This document shows positions 1 to 7,028 of a stretch of 7,714 nucleotides of DNA, in pieces. Origin of the DNA: Bacteroidia bacterium. GTDB lineage: Bacteria; Bacteroidota; Bacteroidia; Bacteroidales; VadinHA17. How positions within the stretch are numbered: the first letter of the stretch is position 1; the number at the start of each line of letters is the position of its first letter. The notes under the pieces were generated by a model. That model saw only the letters and a list, made by a program, of their open reading frames with translations. It was not told the DNA's origin and searched no databases. Where the stretch lies: NCBI GenBank assembly GCA_026391515.1, contig JAPLEC010000233.1:1-7714 (forward strand), written 5' to 3'. The position numbers were made by a program, and so were the translations under genes.

Positions 1-791
1 AGCATAAAAGTCGAAAAGAGTTTAGGTCTGTCCTGAATATCTGTCAGCCTTAAAATGCTGATATAACCATTCCCATTTTGATCGCGTCTTAAAAGATCCC
101 TTATATCGAATGAAAGTTCACCGAAAAAAAGATCTGCTCCCTGCTCTTCAAGTTCCATTACTTTTCGCAGGATTATTCCTGTGGAAGAGGTAGAAATTTT
201 CCCGTACTCATTTTCCATTTCCTCTTTCCCTTCTTCGGTAACATACTGAATCACTTTTTTCAGATCTTTCAGATCAAGAAGAGCCATCTGCCTGTCGTCG
301 CAAAATTTAAAAATTACTGCAAGAACACCTTCCTGTATATCATTCAGATCGAGTATTCGTGAAAGAAGAACCGGACCGAATTCTGAAACTGTAGCTCTCA
401 TCCGAACGCCATCCTGTTGAGAAAGAGTCAACAGTTCAACAGGAAATCCTTTGGGTGAAAACGGGAGACCTATTTTTGTATGTCTCTCGGTAATAAATGG
501 TTTCTCTACGCCCGGCATGGCAATTCCGCTAAGATCTCCTTTTACATCCATCAGCAGAACCGGAACTCCTCTTTCGGAAAGTTGTTCCGAAATAACCTGG
601 AGCGTTTTGGTTTTACCGGTTCCGGTTGCTCCGGCAATCAACCCATGCCTGTTCATGGTTTTTAACGCAACCTGCACTTTTGTCCCCGAAACAGGTTGAC
701 CATCAAGCATTGCCCCTCCGAGGATAATACTATCTCCCTGACAGGCATAACCATCATTAATATAAGCTGTAAATGTTTCTTTCTTATCCAT
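1..791 (-). CDS. HerA/YjgR-type (DUF853) P-loop ATPase, N-terminal part, runs off the left edge
   Basis: I translated the minus strand by hand from the ATG at 791-789. It stays open for 263 codons to the window edge, so the C-terminal half is missing. The product resembles E. coli YjgR, a roughly 500-residue cytoplasmic protein of the HerA-like helicase/ATPase superfamily (DUF853). A short N-terminal strand region leads into NRHGLIAGATGTGKTKTLQ, with Walker A GATGTGKT at residues 54-61. Next come LLMDVKGDLSG near residues 79-89 (the conserved DVKGD segment of the family) and, later, LLDLKDLKKVIQYV, GKISTSSTGIILRK and FFGEL. All of these align with my recollection of YjgR. The Walker B Asp-Glu box would lie beyond the edge. 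Family members are predicted ring-forming nucleotide-driven motors; the cellular role of YjgR is not established. The gene is divergent from the YegP-like gene. No Shine-Dalgarno precedes the start (AAAAGAAACAAATC). Family is confident, function is not. Confidence 0.9.
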   Translation of the reverse strand, partial: MDKKETFTAYINDGYACQGDSIILGGAMLDGQPVSGTKVQVALKTMNRHGLIAGATGTGKTKTLQVISEQLSERGVPVLLMDVKGDLSGIAMPGVEKPFITERHTKIGLPFSPKGFPVELLTLSQQDGVRMRATVSEFGPVLLSRILDLNDIQEGVLAVIFKFCDDRQMALLDLKDLKKVIQYVTEEGKEEMENEYGKISTSSTGIILRKVMELEEQGADLFFGELSFDIRDLLRRDQNGNGYISILRLTDIQDRPKLFSTFM

Positions 792-826
792 GATTTGTTT
801 CTTTTAGATACTATATATACATTGTG

Positions 827-857
827 CAAATTAAGTTATTATTTGAATTTACTAAAA
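827..857 (-). promoter_or_regulatory. Weak candidate promoter for the HerA/YjgR-like gene
   Basis: On the minus strand, positions 834-827 read TTAATTTG, one mismatch from the Bacteroidota -7 consensus TAnnTTTG. Exactly 19 nt upstream, positions 857-854 read TTTT, one mismatch from the -33 TTTG. The spacing is right, but both boxes are imperfect in very AT-rich DNA, so chance is a real alternative. It would give a leader of about 30 nt. Confidence 0.3.
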
Positions 858-954
858 TTCGCAGGAATATTTTGTTAATCAGGAAAATTAAAAATATTTC
901 AGAAAAGAATTCAGAAGCTTTTTATTTTGAATAATATATAAAACTTAGTTGCTA

Positions 955-985
955 TCTGAACTTTTGAACATTTTTCTTAAATTTG
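955..985 (+). promoter_or_regulatory. Bacteroidota-type promoter for the YegP-like gene
   Basis: TAAATTTG at 978-985 is a perfect match to the -7 consensus TAnnTTTG of the Bacteroidota primary sigma factor. TCTG at 955-958, a 3/4 match to the -33 TTTG box, lies exactly 19 nt upstream. Transcription would start around 990, giving a long leader of about 80 nt before the ATG at 1072. That leader contains the direct and inverted repeats listed separately. Confidence 0.55.
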
Positions 986-998
986 AAAGTCACTTGCT

Positions 999-1054
999 AA
1001 TCAATTAATTATCAGCTATTGAATTTTAATATTTAAATTATTCAATCAATTAAT
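999..1054. repeat. Paired 11-bp direct repeat flanking a short AT inverted repeat
   Basis: AATCAATTAAT occurs at 999-1009 and again, identical, at 1044-1054. Between and overlapping them, ATTGAAT (1018-1024) and its reverse complement ATTCAAT (1040-1046) can pair around an AT-only loop. Both lie downstream of the predicted transcription start and just upstream of the YegP-like start codon. They could be regulator-binding sites or a weak leader structure. The base composition makes AT repeats easy to get by chance. Confidence 0.4.
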
Positions 1055-1071
1055 CATTAAAACTAAGAAAA

Positions 1072-1407
1072 ATGGCAAAATTTGAAGTTTACCAGAGTGG
1101 CAAAAAAAATGAATTCCGTTTTCGTCTGAAAGCTGATAACGGACAGATTATTCTCAGCAGCGAAGGCTATACATCAAAAGCTGCATGTTTAAATGGTATT
1201 GACTCAGTAAAGAAAAATGCCAGAGATCCGAAAAGAGTTAGCAAATCACAAACATCGAACAAAATGTTCCGGTTTGCTGTTACTGCCGCAAATAGCCAGA
1301 TAATTGGCGTAAGCCAGAATTACAAGAGCGAAAGCGGCCGCGATAACGGAGTTGACTCTGTAAAAAAGAATGCTGCAAAGGCTACAATTAAAGATGTTAA
1401 GAAATAA
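1072..1407 (+). CDS. YegP-like protein with two DUF1508 repeats
   Basis: This is a complete 111-residue protein, about the length of E. coli YegP (about 110). It consists of two roughly 50-residue DUF1508 repeats. Repeat 1 (about residues 3-50) has FRFRLKADNGQIILSSEGYTSK then NGIDSVKKNA (41-50). Repeat 2 (about 64-101) has FRFAVTAANSQIIGVSQNY then NGVDSVKKNA (92-101). The second half keeps the ANxQIIGxSQxY pattern of YegP. DUF1508 units are small beta-sheet/helix domains of unknown biochemical function, and the protein is lysine-rich and has no signal peptide, so it is probably cytoplasmic. The start has no Shine-Dalgarno (AACTAAGAAAA) but begins at the family's normal N-terminus. An intrinsic terminator follows, and a promoter lies upstream, so the gene is likely monocistronic. 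An A8 run at 1102-1109 lies inside codons 11-13. Family assignment is confident; the role is unknown. Confidence 0.92.
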   Translation: MAKFEVYQSGKKNEFRFRLKADNGQIILSSEGYTSKAACLNGIDSVKKNARDPKRVSKSQTSNKMFRFAVTAANSQIIGVSQNYKSESGRDNGVDSVKKNAAKATIKDVKK

Positions 1408-1439
1408 ACATCTTTCAATTTGACCTGGTAATACTAATA

Positions 1440-1472
1440 CAGCCATGCCTTTACATGGCTGCATTGTTTTTT
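1440..1472 (+). terminator. Strong intrinsic terminator after the YegP-like gene
   Basis: CAGCCATG (1440-1447) pairs perfectly with CATGGCTG (1454-1461) around the 6-nt loop CCTTTA. A T-rich tail follows, ending in six Ts at 1467-1472. The stem can extend imperfectly outward (AATA/CATT). It lies 32 nt after the YegP-like stop. It also shows that the upstream ATG at 1445, inside the stem, is not the start of the next gene. Confidence 0.88.
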
Positions 1473-1501
1473 ATACAAGTGTTCAACAAACAATTCAAAT
1501 T

Positions 1502-2455
1502 ATGAAAAGAAAATTTATTGCTGTAATCATTTTATTTTCAATATTCAGCATAATTACTTTTAGCCAGGTGACTGAAGGTGAAAAGACACTTAGAACTCAA
1601 TCGGCAGATACTACTCAAGGTTGGAAAAAAGGAGGAGTTATTGCAACTAACCTCGCTCAGACATCACTGACAAACTGGGCAGCTGGAGGACAAAACTCTC
1701 TGGCTGTGAACGGGATATTCAGTCTTTTTGCCAATATGAAGAAAGGAAAATCTGTCTGGGATAATTCACTTGACCTGGGTTATGGTATTTTGAAGCAGGG
1801 CAAAAATACAGATTTCAGAAAAACTGATGATAAAATTGATTTCCTGTCAAAATATGGCAGGCTGGCATTTAAAAATGTCTATTATGCTGCCATGCTTAAT
1901 TTTAAAACTCAAATGACACCAGGGTATAATTACCTCAATGATACCACTAAAGTTAAAATCTCAAACCTTTTTGCACCTGCATATCTCCTGCTGGCATTAG
2001 GACTTGACTACAAGCCAAATGCTAACCTCAGTGTCTTTCTTGCACCTTTAACTGCCAAGTTTACTTTTGTAACTGACGACACTCTTTCAGCTCACGGAGC
2101 ATTTGGTGTTACACCCGGTGAAAAAACAAAAAGTGAAATGGGAGGATATCTGAGAGCAATATATACGAAAAATGATTTTCAGGGAGAGTTCATGAAAAAC
2201 ATCTCATTTACTACAAAAATCGACCTGTTCTCAAACTATGCTGACAATCCTCAAAATATCGATGTAAGCTGGGAAACTTTGATTGCCATGAAGGTTAATA
2301 AATATATCACAGTCAGTTTAAACACTCACCTGCTTTATGATGATAATGTCAAAATCCAATTAGATACCGATAAAAATGGGATAATTGATAAAGCAGTTGG
2401 ATCAAAAGTTCAGTTCAAGGAAATATTAGGAGTAGGATTCTCATATAAATTTTAA
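1502..2455 (+). CDS. DUF3078 family outer-membrane beta-barrel protein
   Basis: From the ATG at 1502 the product has 317 residues. The open frame extends back to an ATG at 1445, but that one lies inside the terminator stem. Starting at 1502 gives a textbook signal peptide (MKRKF, hydrophobic 6-20, cleavage near residue 22). The mature protein opens with GWKKGGVIATNLAQTSLTNW and AAGGQNSLAVNG (about 40-71), the hallmark of the Bacteroidota family DUF3078. Alternating hydrophobic strands follow, and it ends in VGFSYKF with the C-terminal aromatic residue typical of outer-membrane barrels. DUF3078 proteins have no established function. Near the last strands, DTDKNGIID (288-296) matches the DxDxNGxxD pattern of calcium-binding loops, probably in an extracellular loop (inference). 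No Shine-Dalgarno or convincing promoter is seen in the 29 nt after the terminator. mscL follows after 25 bp and is probably co-transcribed. Confidence 0.88.
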   Translation: MKRKFIAVIILFSIFSIITFSQVTEGEKTLRTQSADTTQGWKKGGVIATNLAQTSLTNWAAGGQNSLAVNGIFSLFANMKKGKSVWDNSLDLGYGILKQGKNTDFRKTDDKIDFLSKYGRLAFKNVYYAAMLNFKTQMTPGYNYLNDTTKVKISNLFAPAYLLLALGLDYKPNANLSVFLAPLTAKFTFVTDDTLSAHGAFGVTPGEKTKSEMGGYLRAIYTKNDFQGEFMKNISFTTKIDLFSNYADNPQNIDVSWETLIAMKVNKYITVSLNTHLLYDDNVKIQLDTDKNGIIDKAVGSKVQFKEILGVGFSYKF

Positions 2456-2480
2456 TTCAAAATAACTAAAACCTGAAATC

Positions 2481-2873
2481 ATGAAACTACTTGATGAATT
2501 CAAAGCCTTTGCAATGAAAGGCAATGTTGTCGATATGGCTGTCGGTATCATTATCGGCGCAGCATTCGGCAAAATAGTGTCATCTATTGTAAGTGACATT
2601 ATCATGCCACCATTAGGAATGCTTATAGGTGGTGTCAATTTCACCGACCTTAAACTGGACATAAATCCGAATGCAGCTAAAGAAGTCTGGTGGAACTACG
2701 GGAATTTCATACAGGTTTGCTTTGACTTCCTGATTGTTGCTCTTGCTGTGTTCCTTGTTATCAAAGCTATAAACGCTGCCAAGAAGAAAAAGGAAGAAGC
2801 ACCTGCCGCTCCTCCCGCTCCAACAAAAGAGGAGACTCTTCTTACAGAAATACGCGACCTGCTGAAGAAATAA
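2481..2873 (+). CDS. mscL: Large-conductance mechanosensitive channel MscL
   Basis: This complete 130-residue protein is close in length to E. coli MscL (136). MscL forms a homopentameric inner-membrane pore that opens under membrane tension and releases solutes during hypo-osmotic shock. The N-terminal amphipathic helix and TM1 are highly conserved: GNVVDMAVGIIIGAAFGKIV at residues 14-33, then DIIMPPLGMLIGG. The periplasmic loop is about 52-72, TM2 is about 75-97 (FIQVCFDFLIVALAVFLVI), a lysine cluster sits at 101-104, and the cytoplasmic bundle helix TKEETLLTEIRDLLKK is at the end. By alignment to the E. coli protein without gaps, the pore-constriction residues Leu19 and Val23 are Met19 and Ile23 here; Gly22 is kept. 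No Shine-Dalgarno is present. It follows the DUF3078 gene by 25 bp and is closed by a strong hairpin terminator. Confidence 0.97.
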   Translation: MKLLDEFKAFAMKGNVVDMAVGIIIGAAFGKIVSSIVSDIIMPPLGMLIGGVNFTDLKLDINPNAAKEVWWNYGNFIQVCFDFLIVALAVFLVIKAINAAKKKKEEAPAAPPAPTKEETLLTEIRDLLKK

Positions 2874-2894
2874 AAATCTCTTTTGTATGAGAAT

Positions 2895-2926
2895 AATAGG
2901 GATATGCCATGGCATGTCCCTATTTT
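2895..2926 (+). terminator. Near-perfect palindromic terminator after mscL
   Basis: The 14-nt arms 2895-2908 (AATAGGGATATGCC) and 2911-2924 (GGCATGTCCCTATT) pair fully, with a single T-G wobble (2903/2916). A TTTTATTATTATTT tail follows. The stem centre GCCATGGC is itself palindromic, so the real loop is about 4 nt. It begins 21 nt after the mscL stop and separates the mscL transcript from the fucosidase operon. Confidence 0.85.
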
Positions 2927-2981
2927 ATTATTATTTCATTGTAAATTAATATGATAATTTTACCTGATAAATATATTCCAA

Positions 2982-5321
2982 ATGAGATCAAAATCAATTC
3001 TTCTTATTACTATAATAATCTGCATCACATTTATTAGCAATTCACCTGTCAAATGCCAGGCACCAGTTTCTGAATTAAAAATATGGTTCAGCAAACCTGC
3101 CGAAACATGGAATGAAGCTCTTCCCGTTGGCAATGGCCGCTTAGGCGCTATGGTTTTTGGAGGAATACAAAATGAACGGCTTCAGCTGAATGAAGAATCT
3201 GTCTGGACCGGTCAACCACGGTGGGATGCCAATCCTGATGCATTGAAAAACCTTCCCAAAGTACGACAGCTTCTTTTTGAAGGAAAATACAAAGAAGCTG
3301 AGAAGCTCGCCCAGACCGGGATCATGGGAAGTTTCCGACGCGATAATGCCTCAAGTTACCAGACACTTGGCAATCTTACTCTCGATTTTGGCAATTTGCG
3401 GGGAATATCAAATTACCGACGTGAACTTGACATTAATGAGGCTATAGCAAGAGTATCTTATGTAGCTAATCAAATCAGTTTCCTTCGGGAAGTTTTTTCA
3501 AGCGCTCCCGATAATGCCCTGGTTGTCAGGCTTACTGCAGACAAGGAAGGAGCTTTGACTTTTACCGCCAGGCTCTCACGACCCGGAAATAAAGCCAGGA
3601 TTGAAGCAAAAGATAATGACATTATAATGAATGAGCACGTAGGAGATGGTGTCGGAGTTAAAATGGAAGCCAGATTTATAGTTGTCGCTGAAGGAGGGAA
3701 AGTTATTTCAGGAGGCGACAGCATAAGAGTTGAAAAAGCAAATTCAGTATCAATTTTCCTGACTGCCGCTACAGATTATTTTGGAAAAGATCCATCGACC
3801 GTTTCTGCAAGTCAAATTGATGCAGTTGCAAAGCGCTCATACACAGATATAAAGAAAGATCATATAGCTGATTATCAATCATTCTTCAATCGTGTTTCTC
3901 TTGACCTCGGTTCAAGCGACGGCAATTACTTCACTACTGATGCCAGGATAACTGCCATGCAAAACGGGTATATTGATACAGATTTGATAGAGCTTTATTT
4001 CCAGTTCGGGAGATATTTGCTTATCAGCAGTTCCCGGCCGGGAGATTTACCAGCAAACCTCCAGGGAATTTGGGCGGATGGATTAAGAGTTCCATGGAGC
4101 GCTGATTATCATATCAATATCAACATTCAGATGAATTACTGGCCTTCGGAAATCACAAATCTTGGAGAGCTTCAGGAACCGTTTATTGATTTTATAGATG
4201 CAATGCGTCCGAGTGCAAGGCGTACAGCAAAGGAAGTATATGGAATGAAAGGGATTGTTGCACATTACACGACTGATGTATGGCACTATACCGAACCCAT
4301 GGGTGCGATCAGGTATGGAATGTGGCCGATGGGGATCGCATGGAGCTGCCAGAATATCTGGGATCATTACCAGTTCGGCGGTAATGTGGAATACCTGAGA
4401 ACAAAATCATATCCTATAATGAAGGAAGCCGCAGAATTTTGCATGGATTGGCTAGTTAAGGATCCGAAAACCGGATTGCTGGTTTCCGGTCCTTCCATTT
4501 CACCTGAAAACAGCTTCATAATTCCTGGTGGCGGCGGAAACGCAAGCATGGTAATGGGGCCTACAATGGATCACATGATTATCCGTGATCTTTTACAAAA
4601 TACAATCAAGGCAAGCCTGATTCTTAATATTGATGCAGCTTTAAGAAAAAGAATGGAAAAAACTCTGGGGAAGCTGACTCCAATTAAAATCGGTTCTGAT
4701 GGTCGCATTATGGAATGGTCTGAAGAATTTGGAGAAGCAGAACCAGGTCACCGCCATATTTCACATCTTTACGGGCTTCATCCCGGGAACCAGATTACAA
4801 AGCAGCAGAATCCTGAATTTCTGGAGGCTGCACGAAAAACAATCGAATACCGTCTTTCTCATGGAGGAGGTCATACCGGCTGGAGCCGTGCATGGATCAT
4901 TAATTTCTATGCCAGACTGAAGGATGGTGAAAAAGCTTATGAAAATGTTCTAGCACTTCTTACTAAATCAACCCTCAGTAATTTATTTGATAATCACCCG
5001 CCATTTCAGATTGATGGCAATTTCGGAGGAACTGCAGGAATTACTGAAATGCTTCTTCAGAGTCATGCAGGTGAAGTAGAATTACTTCCTGCCCTCCCTT
5101 CAGAATGGAAAACAGGCCATGTTTATGGTCTTATGGCAAGAGGTGGATTCGAGGTATCTATGGACTGGGAAAACGGAAAGCTGAAACAAGCAAGGATAAT
5201 CTCAAAGCTGGGGAATCCGCTTAAAGTTTTTTATCATGGAAAAGAAAAAGAGATGCCAGCAACAGAAAAAGGCAGATCTTATTTTATTAATGAAGGACCA
5301 GATGGATTAATAATTAACTGA
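2982..5321 (+). CDS. Secreted GH95 family alpha-L-fucosidase
   Basis: This is a complete 779-residue glycoside hydrolase of family GH95, whose characterised members are mainly 1,2-alpha-L-fucosidases (inverting), with some L-galactosidases. A signal peptide occupies about residues 1-26 (MRSK, then an Ile-rich core). Cys25 is preceded by Lys, so a lipobox is unlikely and a periplasmic or secreted enzyme is more probable. The N-terminal beta domain (about 30-270) has the family signature WNEALPVGNGRLGAMVFGG (43-61) and LNEESVWTG. The (alpha/alpha)6 catalytic domain (about 310-690) has NINIQMNYWPSE (379-390), SPEN (507-510), EPGHRHISHLYGLHPG (587-602) and FQIDGNFGGTAG (675-686). A small C-terminal beta domain follows. 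By motif and spacing I equate Asn379, Asn381, Glu509 and Asp678 with Asn421, Asn423, Glu566 and Asp766 of Bifidobacterium AfcA (inference), so the enzyme looks active. Its TGA overlaps the ATG of the ABC ATPase by 1 nt. No SusC/SusD pair is in view. Confidence 0.93.
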   Translation: MRSKSILLITIIICITFISNSPVKCQAPVSELKIWFSKPAETWNEALPVGNGRLGAMVFGGIQNERLQLNEESVWTGQPRWDANPDALKNLPKVRQLLFEGKYKEAEKLAQTGIMGSFRRDNASSYQTLGNLTLDFGNLRGISNYRRELDINEAIARVSYVANQISFLREVFSSAPDNALVVRLTADKEGALTFTARLSRPGNKARIEAKDNDIIMNEHVGDGVGVKMEARFIVVAEGGKVISGGDSIRVEKANSVSIFLTAATDYFGKDPSTVSASQIDAVAKRSYTDIKKDHIADYQSFFNRVSLDLGSSDGNYFTTDARITAMQNGYIDTDLIELYFQFGRYLLISSSRPGDLPANLQGIWADGLRVPWSADYHININIQMNYWPSEITNLGELQEPFIDFIDAMRPSARRTAKEVYGMKGIVAHYTTDVWHYTEPMGAIRYGMWPMGIAWSCQNIWDHYQFGGNVEYLRTKSYPIMKEAAEFCMDWLVKDPKTGLLVSGPSISPENSFIIPGGGGNASMVMGPTMDHMIIRDLLQNTIKASLILNIDAALRKRMEKTLGKLTPIKIGSDGRIMEWSEEFGEAEPGHRHISHLYGLHPGNQITKQQNPEFLEAARKTIEYRLSHGGGHTGWSRAWIINFYARLKDGEKAYENVLALLTKSTLSNLFDNHPPFQIDGNFGGTAGITEMLLQSHAGEVELLPALPSEWKTGHVYGLMARGGFEVSMDWENGKLKQARIISKLGNPLKVFYHGKEKEMPATEKGRSYFINEGPDGLIIN

Positions 5322-6238
5322 TGGAAGCTGTAATCAGAACTGAAAGTATTTCAAAACATTATGGAAAGCTGAAGGCAGTCGACAATGTTTCAATAAATGT
5401 TCAGAAGGGTGAAATATATGGTTTCTTGGGACTTAACGGAGCGGGGAAAACAACTACAATCAGAATGCTGCTCGGACTTATCAGAGCGACAGCCGGAGCT
5501 TCATATCTCAATGGCAAAAAAGTTAATCCCGGCAATCCTTTAATGTGGGAAAATGTAGGTTACCTCGTCGAGGTCCCATATTCTTATCCTGATCTGACAA
5601 TTAAGGAAAATCTTGAAATCATCAGACGGTTGAGATTCTTAAGCGATGAAAAATCCGTAGACCGTATAATTGAGAAGATGCAGCTCGGACAATATACTGA
5701 TGTTATTGCAAAAAATCTCTCACTCGGAAATGCCCAGAGACTTGGACTGGCAAAAGCTTTAATTCACAATCCTGATATCCTGATTCTTGATGAGCCGGCA
5801 AACGGGCTTGATCCGGCAGGTATTGTTGAAATCAGAGAATTGCTGAAGGATCTTGCAGTAAATAAGGGTGTTACAATTTTTATCTCAAGCCATATACTTG
5901 GTGAAATATCAAAATTTGCAACTCGGATTGGTATTATTCATGAAGGAATGCTTCTGAAAGAATCGTCAGCCGATGAATTGGAGAATATTAGAAAAAAATG
6001 TCTCCTGGTAAAAACAAATAATATATCGGAAGCCAAAGAAATTATTGAAAAAAATGGTTATTCAGCCAATCTGCCTGAAAATGGGATACTTGAAGTTACA
6101 GGAAAAGACGCCCTTTCCGAACCTGAAAAAATTTCACTCCTGCTTGTTCAATCAGGTTTCGCTCCATCTCTGCTTAAAGTTGAAGAAGAGGATCTTGAGA
6201 CATTTTTCCTGAGAGTAATAAATGATCAGGAGGTTTAA
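5321..6238 (+). CDS. ABC-2 type transporter ATP-binding protein
   Basis: This complete 305-residue ATPase belongs to the CcmA/NatA/BcrA-like class that powers two-component ABC-2 exporters. Walker A is GLNGAGKT at residues 37-44. The Q-loop region reads VGYLVEVPYSYPDLT with Glu84 at the usual Gln site, common in this subgroup. The signature is LSLGNAQR at 133-140, Walker B is ILILDEP at 153-159, the D-loop is GLDPAG, and the switch histidine is His191 (SSHIL). The last 80 or so residues are the small C-terminal domain usual for the group. The start ATG shares its A with the fucosidase stop TGA (sequence TGATGG), so initiation probably depends on termination of the upstream gene. The stop lies 1 nt before the permease ATG. 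Substrate cannot be predicted; relatives export antibiotics, peptides, ions or lipids. It acts on the cytoplasmic face of the inner membrane with the next gene's product. Confidence 0.95.
   Translation: MEAVIRTESISKHYGKLKAVDNVSINVQKGEIYGFLGLNGAGKTTTIRMLLGLIRATAGASYLNGKKVNPGNPLMWENVGYLVEVPYSYPDLTIKENLEIIRRLRFLSDEKSVDRIIEKMQLGQYTDVIAKNLSLGNAQRLGLAKALIHNPDILILDEPANGLDPAGIVEIRELLKDLAVNKGVTIFISSHILGEISKFATRIGIIHEGMLLKESSADELENIRKKCLLVKTNNISEAKEIIEKNGYSANLPENGILEVTGKDALSEPEKISLLLVQSGFAPSLLKVEEEDLETFFLRVINDQEV
6228..6233 (+). promoter_or_regulatory. Strong Shine-Dalgarno AGGAGG fixing the permease start
   Basis: AGGAGG lies within the last codons of the ATPase gene, 6 nt before the ATG at 6240. That makes 6240 the likely start rather than the in-frame ATG at 6222, which lies upstream of the motif. 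It is the only consensus Shine-Dalgarno in a suitable position that I see in the window. Confidence 0.75.
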
Positions 6239-6239
6239 A

Positions 6240-7028
6240 ATGGAAGGATTTTATACAGCTTTAAATATTGAATTTCTCAAAGCCAGAAAATCAAAAATGT
6301 TTTGGATCACAATTATTTTCTTTGTTTTCATTTCAGTTATGATGGGATTCCTGTTGCTTGTGGCTAAACATCCTGAAATCGCTAAAAATTCTGAAATAAT
6401 AAGCACAAAAGCTTCTTTCATCGGTAAAACCGACTGGCCCTCATATTTTGGATTACTCATCCAGTTTGGGATGGCGCTCGCATTTGTCGGAGCCGGAATA
6501 GTAACGGTATGGGTATTCGGAAGAGAATATTCAGACAGAACAATAAAAGATATCCTTGCAGTGCCGGTGTCACGCTTTTCTATAGTCACGGCAAAATTCT
6601 TAATTGCGTTTGTCTGGAGCTTTCTGTTGCTTGTTATAATGTTTTTTGTATCTGTTCTTTCCGGATTTTTAGTAAATCTGGAAGGATGGTCAGCAAAACT
6701 TTTTACCCATAGCTTTGTTCTTTTCACCAAAACCTCTTTGCTTACATTAATTCTTCTTACCCCGGTTGCTTTTATAACTTGTATGAGCAGAGGTTATCTC
6801 CTTCCTTTTGGATTTATTATTCTTACCATGATTGTCACCCAGTTTGTTATTATCGGGCTAAAATTTATATCTCCATATTTTCCATGGGCAATTCCTGCAC
6901 TTATTACAAGTGTCGCAGGTCCGTCAAATCCTCAAGCAAATGTATTAAGCTGGATCATTCTCTGGGCAACTGCATTATTGGGCTTTGCCGGTACTGCTGC
7001 CTGGTGGCGGTATGCTGATCAACACTAA
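6240..7028 (+). CDS. ABC-2 type transporter permease, six predicted membrane helices
   Basis: Starting at the ATG at 6240 the protein has 262 residues. An in-frame ATG six codons earlier (6222) is possible, but a perfect AGGAGG at 6228-6233 favours 6240. After a short cytoplasmic N-terminus (FYTALNIEFLKARKSKMFW, typical of ABC-2 permeases) I count six hydrophobic segments by eye: near residues 22-42, 68-90, 112-144, 157-178, 185-208 and 235-256. After the second comes EYSDRTIKDILAVPVSR, the charged cytoplasmic motif shared by ABC-2 permeases that probably contacts the ATPase. The protein should sit in the inner membrane as a dimer with two ATPase subunits. It ends in YADQH, and its last 17 nt overlap the downstream regulator gene. 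The transported substrate is not evident from sequence. Confidence 0.92.
   Translation: MEGFYTALNIEFLKARKSKMFWITIIFFVFISVMMGFLLLVAKHPEIAKNSEIISTKASFIGKTDWPSYFGLLIQFGMALAFVGAGIVTVWVFGREYSDRTIKDILAVPVSRFSIVTAKFLIAFVWSFLLLVIMFFVSVLSGFLVNLEGWSAKLFTHSFVLFTKTSLLTLILLTPVAFITCMSRGYLLPFGFIILTMIVTQFVIIGLKFISPYFPWAIPALITSVAGPSNPQANVLSWIILWATALLGFAGTAAWWRYADQH

Larger units (their letters stand above)
792..1071. other. AT-rich divergent intergenic region
   Basis: These 280 bp separate two divergently transcribed genes and contain no credible coding region. The short open frame at 696-878 on the plus strand mostly overlaps the minus-strand ATPase gene and has no recognisable product. The region holds a weak minus-strand promoter candidate, a good plus-strand promoter at 955-985, and a repeat-rich leader at 999-1054. 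I see nothing further between about 860 and 950. Confidence 0.7.

Noticed and set aside
451..699. Plus-strand open frame of 82 codons
   Set aside because: It lies antisense to the well-conserved HerA/YjgR-like gene and shows no recognisable domain.
1102..1109. A8 run in the YegP-like gene as a programmed slippage site
   Set aside because: The zero frame gives the full expected family length, and no alternative-frame product makes sense.
1445..1501. Upstream ATG extending the DUF3078 protein by 19 residues
   Set aside because: The ATG lies inside the terminator stem of the preceding gene, and the extension would put 19 residues in front of a clean signal peptide that starts at 1502.
2955..2962. 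TAATTTTA as a -7 box for the fucosidase operon
   Set aside because: It has one mismatch and no acceptable -33 element 19-20 nt upstream, so I did not list it as a promoter.
5561..5585. Glu instead of Gln in the ATPase Q-loop and LSLGN in place of LSGGQ
   Set aside because: Both variants are frequent in the NatA/BcrA-like ABC-2 ATPases, and Walker A, Walker B and the switch histidine are intact, so there is no sign of a dead enzyme.
6222..6239. Alternative permease start six codons upstream
   Set aside because: It overlaps the ATPase gene and lies before the AGGAGG motif, which is correctly spaced for the ATG at 6240.
6251..6730. Minus-strand open frame of 159 codons
   Set aside because: It is an antisense shadow of the permease gene; long antisense frames are common opposite hydrophobic coding sequence, and its product shows no domain.
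6985..7011. Nine-residue N-terminal extension of the Xre regulator
   Set aside because: It reads permease codons in another frame, and the family's N-terminus fits the ATG at 7012.
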